5,843 nt of DNA from an uncultured Armatimonadota bacterium (GTDB taxonomy: Bacteria; Armatimonadota; Armatimonadia; Armatimonadales; Armatimonadaceae), in the NCBI GenBank assembly GCA_903881535.1, contig CAIRTT010000096.1:1-5843 (forward strand). Reading direction: 5' to 3'. Every line of letters starts with the position of its first letter. The first letter of the stretch is position 1. The position numbers were made by a program, and so were the translations under genes. The notes under the pieces were generated by a model. It was given only the letters and a program-made list of their open reading frames with translations. It was not told the origin of the DNA and searched no databases. This document shows, one piece after another, positions 4,916 through 5,843 of the stretch.

Positions 4916-5843
4916 AGGCTTTGATTCGCAACCTCTTCGTCGCCACCGCCATCGTTGCCGGTGTCGCAAGCCTCGCATCCGCACAGACATCCCCATTGAT
5001 TGTCGATATCGCAGACAAGGCATCCAAAGCGGAAATCGCCCAGCTGCAAGCAAAAATCGGCGGCCGCTGGAGACCAAACTCCGTAGTGGCATCCAGTAAC
5101 CATGTCTACCAAGTCTTTCTGTCTGCAGCGGAGCGCGTCAAAGCCCTTGCGGCGCTGAAGGCATCGTCCAATATCGATGCCTACGACAACGAGCACACCT
5201 ACCAGCTCGACCCTGATTTCCTGCCGTTGCAAATGCGTCAAACGGGCAAATCAGCGGTTAAACCGGCGACGGGCAAAGTGCTCTCAGCCACTCCAAATGA
5301 CCCTCGCTATGCCGAGCAGTGGAACTTCCAAATGGTTGGTGCAGAAGCCGCATGGAAGCGCTCCCGTGGAACAGGTGTTGTCGTTGCCGTGATCGATACC
5401 GGCGTCTCTGGCACGACCAGCGGCAAGGGGCAAGCCTGCCGCGACTTCGGATTGACCACCTTTACGGCCGGCTATGACTTTGTGAATCGGGATACTGATC
5501 CATACGATGACCATGGCCACGGAACCCATGTCGCGGGGACCATCGCCGAAGCAACCAATAATTCCGAAGGTGTCGCAGGCCTCGCCTACGGCGCAACCAT
5601 CATGCCTCTCAAGGTTCTGAGCGCTGCCGGGTCTGGGACCAGTGCCGACATCGCCGATGCCATTCGCTGGGCAGCCGACAAGGGCGCCAATGTCATAAAT
5701 ATGAGCCTTGGCAGTCCCTTCCCCGATGCCGTTATCCGCAGTGCGTGTACCTATGCATCCAAAAAGGGTGTTGTCATTGTTGCCGCCGCGGGTAACTCGG
5801 GCAAGCAGGGCGTCGGGTATCCCGCAGCCTATTCCGAGTGCAT
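4912..5843 (+). CDS. Secreted subtilisin-like serine protease (S8), 3' end missing
   Basis: The first 310 residues of an exported S8 family peptidase, cut by the window end. Residues 1-24 are a Sec signal peptide (KALIRN, a hydrophobic core, then LASA before Q25). Residues 25 to about 125 look like an inhibitory/chaperone prodomain. DPRYAEQWNF (130-139) marks the start of the mature catalytic domain. The catalytic Asp is D162 (AVIDTGV) and the catalytic His is H203 in DDHGHGTHVAGT (199-210). The oxyanion-hole Asn is N295 in AAAGNSG. GLAYGATIMPLKVL (223-236) and GANVINMSLG (258-267) are typical strands of the subtilase core. The GTSMA motif with the catalytic Ser lies beyond the window, so activity and any C-terminal domain cannot be judged. 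Likely role: extracellular or periplasmic protein degradation. It is the second gene of an operon with the 65-residue protein. Confidence 0.95.
   Translation, partial: MKALIRNLFVATAIVAGVASLASAQTSPLIVDIADKASKAEIAQLQAKIGGRWRPNSVVASSNHVYQVFLSAAERVKALAALKASSNIDAYDNEHTYQLDPDFLPLQMRQTGKSAVKPATGKVLSATPNDPRYAEQWNFQMVGAEAAWKRSRGTGVVVAVIDTGVSGTTSGKGQACRDFGLTTFTAGYDFVNRDTDPYDDHGHGTHVAGTIAEATNNSEGVAGLAYGATIMPLKVLSAAGSGTSADIADAIRWAADKGANVINMSLGSPFPDAVIRSACTYASKKGVVIVAAAGNSGKQGVGYPAAYSEC

Overview
The window is about 5.8 kb of bacterial chromosome with moderate GC content and ordinary bacterial gene organisation. The host looks like a diderm bacterium, because one protein carries a lipobox and a protease carries a Sec signal peptide. 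No sequence here fixes the phylum. The DnaA has all the canonical domains but is rather divergent, which would suit a less-studied lineage; that is an inference.

Left to right: (1) 1-364 is gene-poor. It holds a strong bidirectional terminator (313-348) bracketed by two exact 30-bp direct repeats, one of which is the 3' end of dnaA. (2) 365-1897, minus strand: complete dnaA. (3) 1898-2433 is a largely non-coding, AT-rich region with a candidate dnaA promoter, two near-consensus DnaA boxes and a run of hairpins. It could serve dnaA autoregulation or be part of an origin. (4) 2434-2577, plus strand: a 47-codon ORF whose start resembles the first strand and phosphate-1 loop of actin-like ATPases (MreB/ASKHA fold). 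It stops abruptly and is probably a gene remnant. (5) 2657-3106, plus strand: a RidA/YjgF-family protein. It is convergent with the next pair of genes and shares a bidirectional terminator with them (3123-3158). (6) 4472-3195, minus strand: two FKBP-type peptidyl-prolyl isomerase genes in one operon, first a cytosolic tandem two-domain FKBP, then a lipoprotein FKBP. (7) 4718 to the end, plus strand: a 65-residue uncharacterised protein whose stop codon overlaps the start of a secreted subtilisin-like (S8) protease. The protease runs off the window before its catalytic serine.

The genes do not form one obvious pathway. The FKBP pair, lipoprotein and secreted protease share a theme of folding and processing proteins, partly at the cell envelope. 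The RidA-family protein is metabolic housekeeping and dnaA is replication initiation. I see no CRISPR array, transposase, tRNA or rRNA, and no defence system. The most unusual features are the duplicated dnaA 3' tail, the truncated actin-like ORF behind a structured non-coding stretch, the internally duplicated FKBP, and the small protein translationally coupled to the protease.
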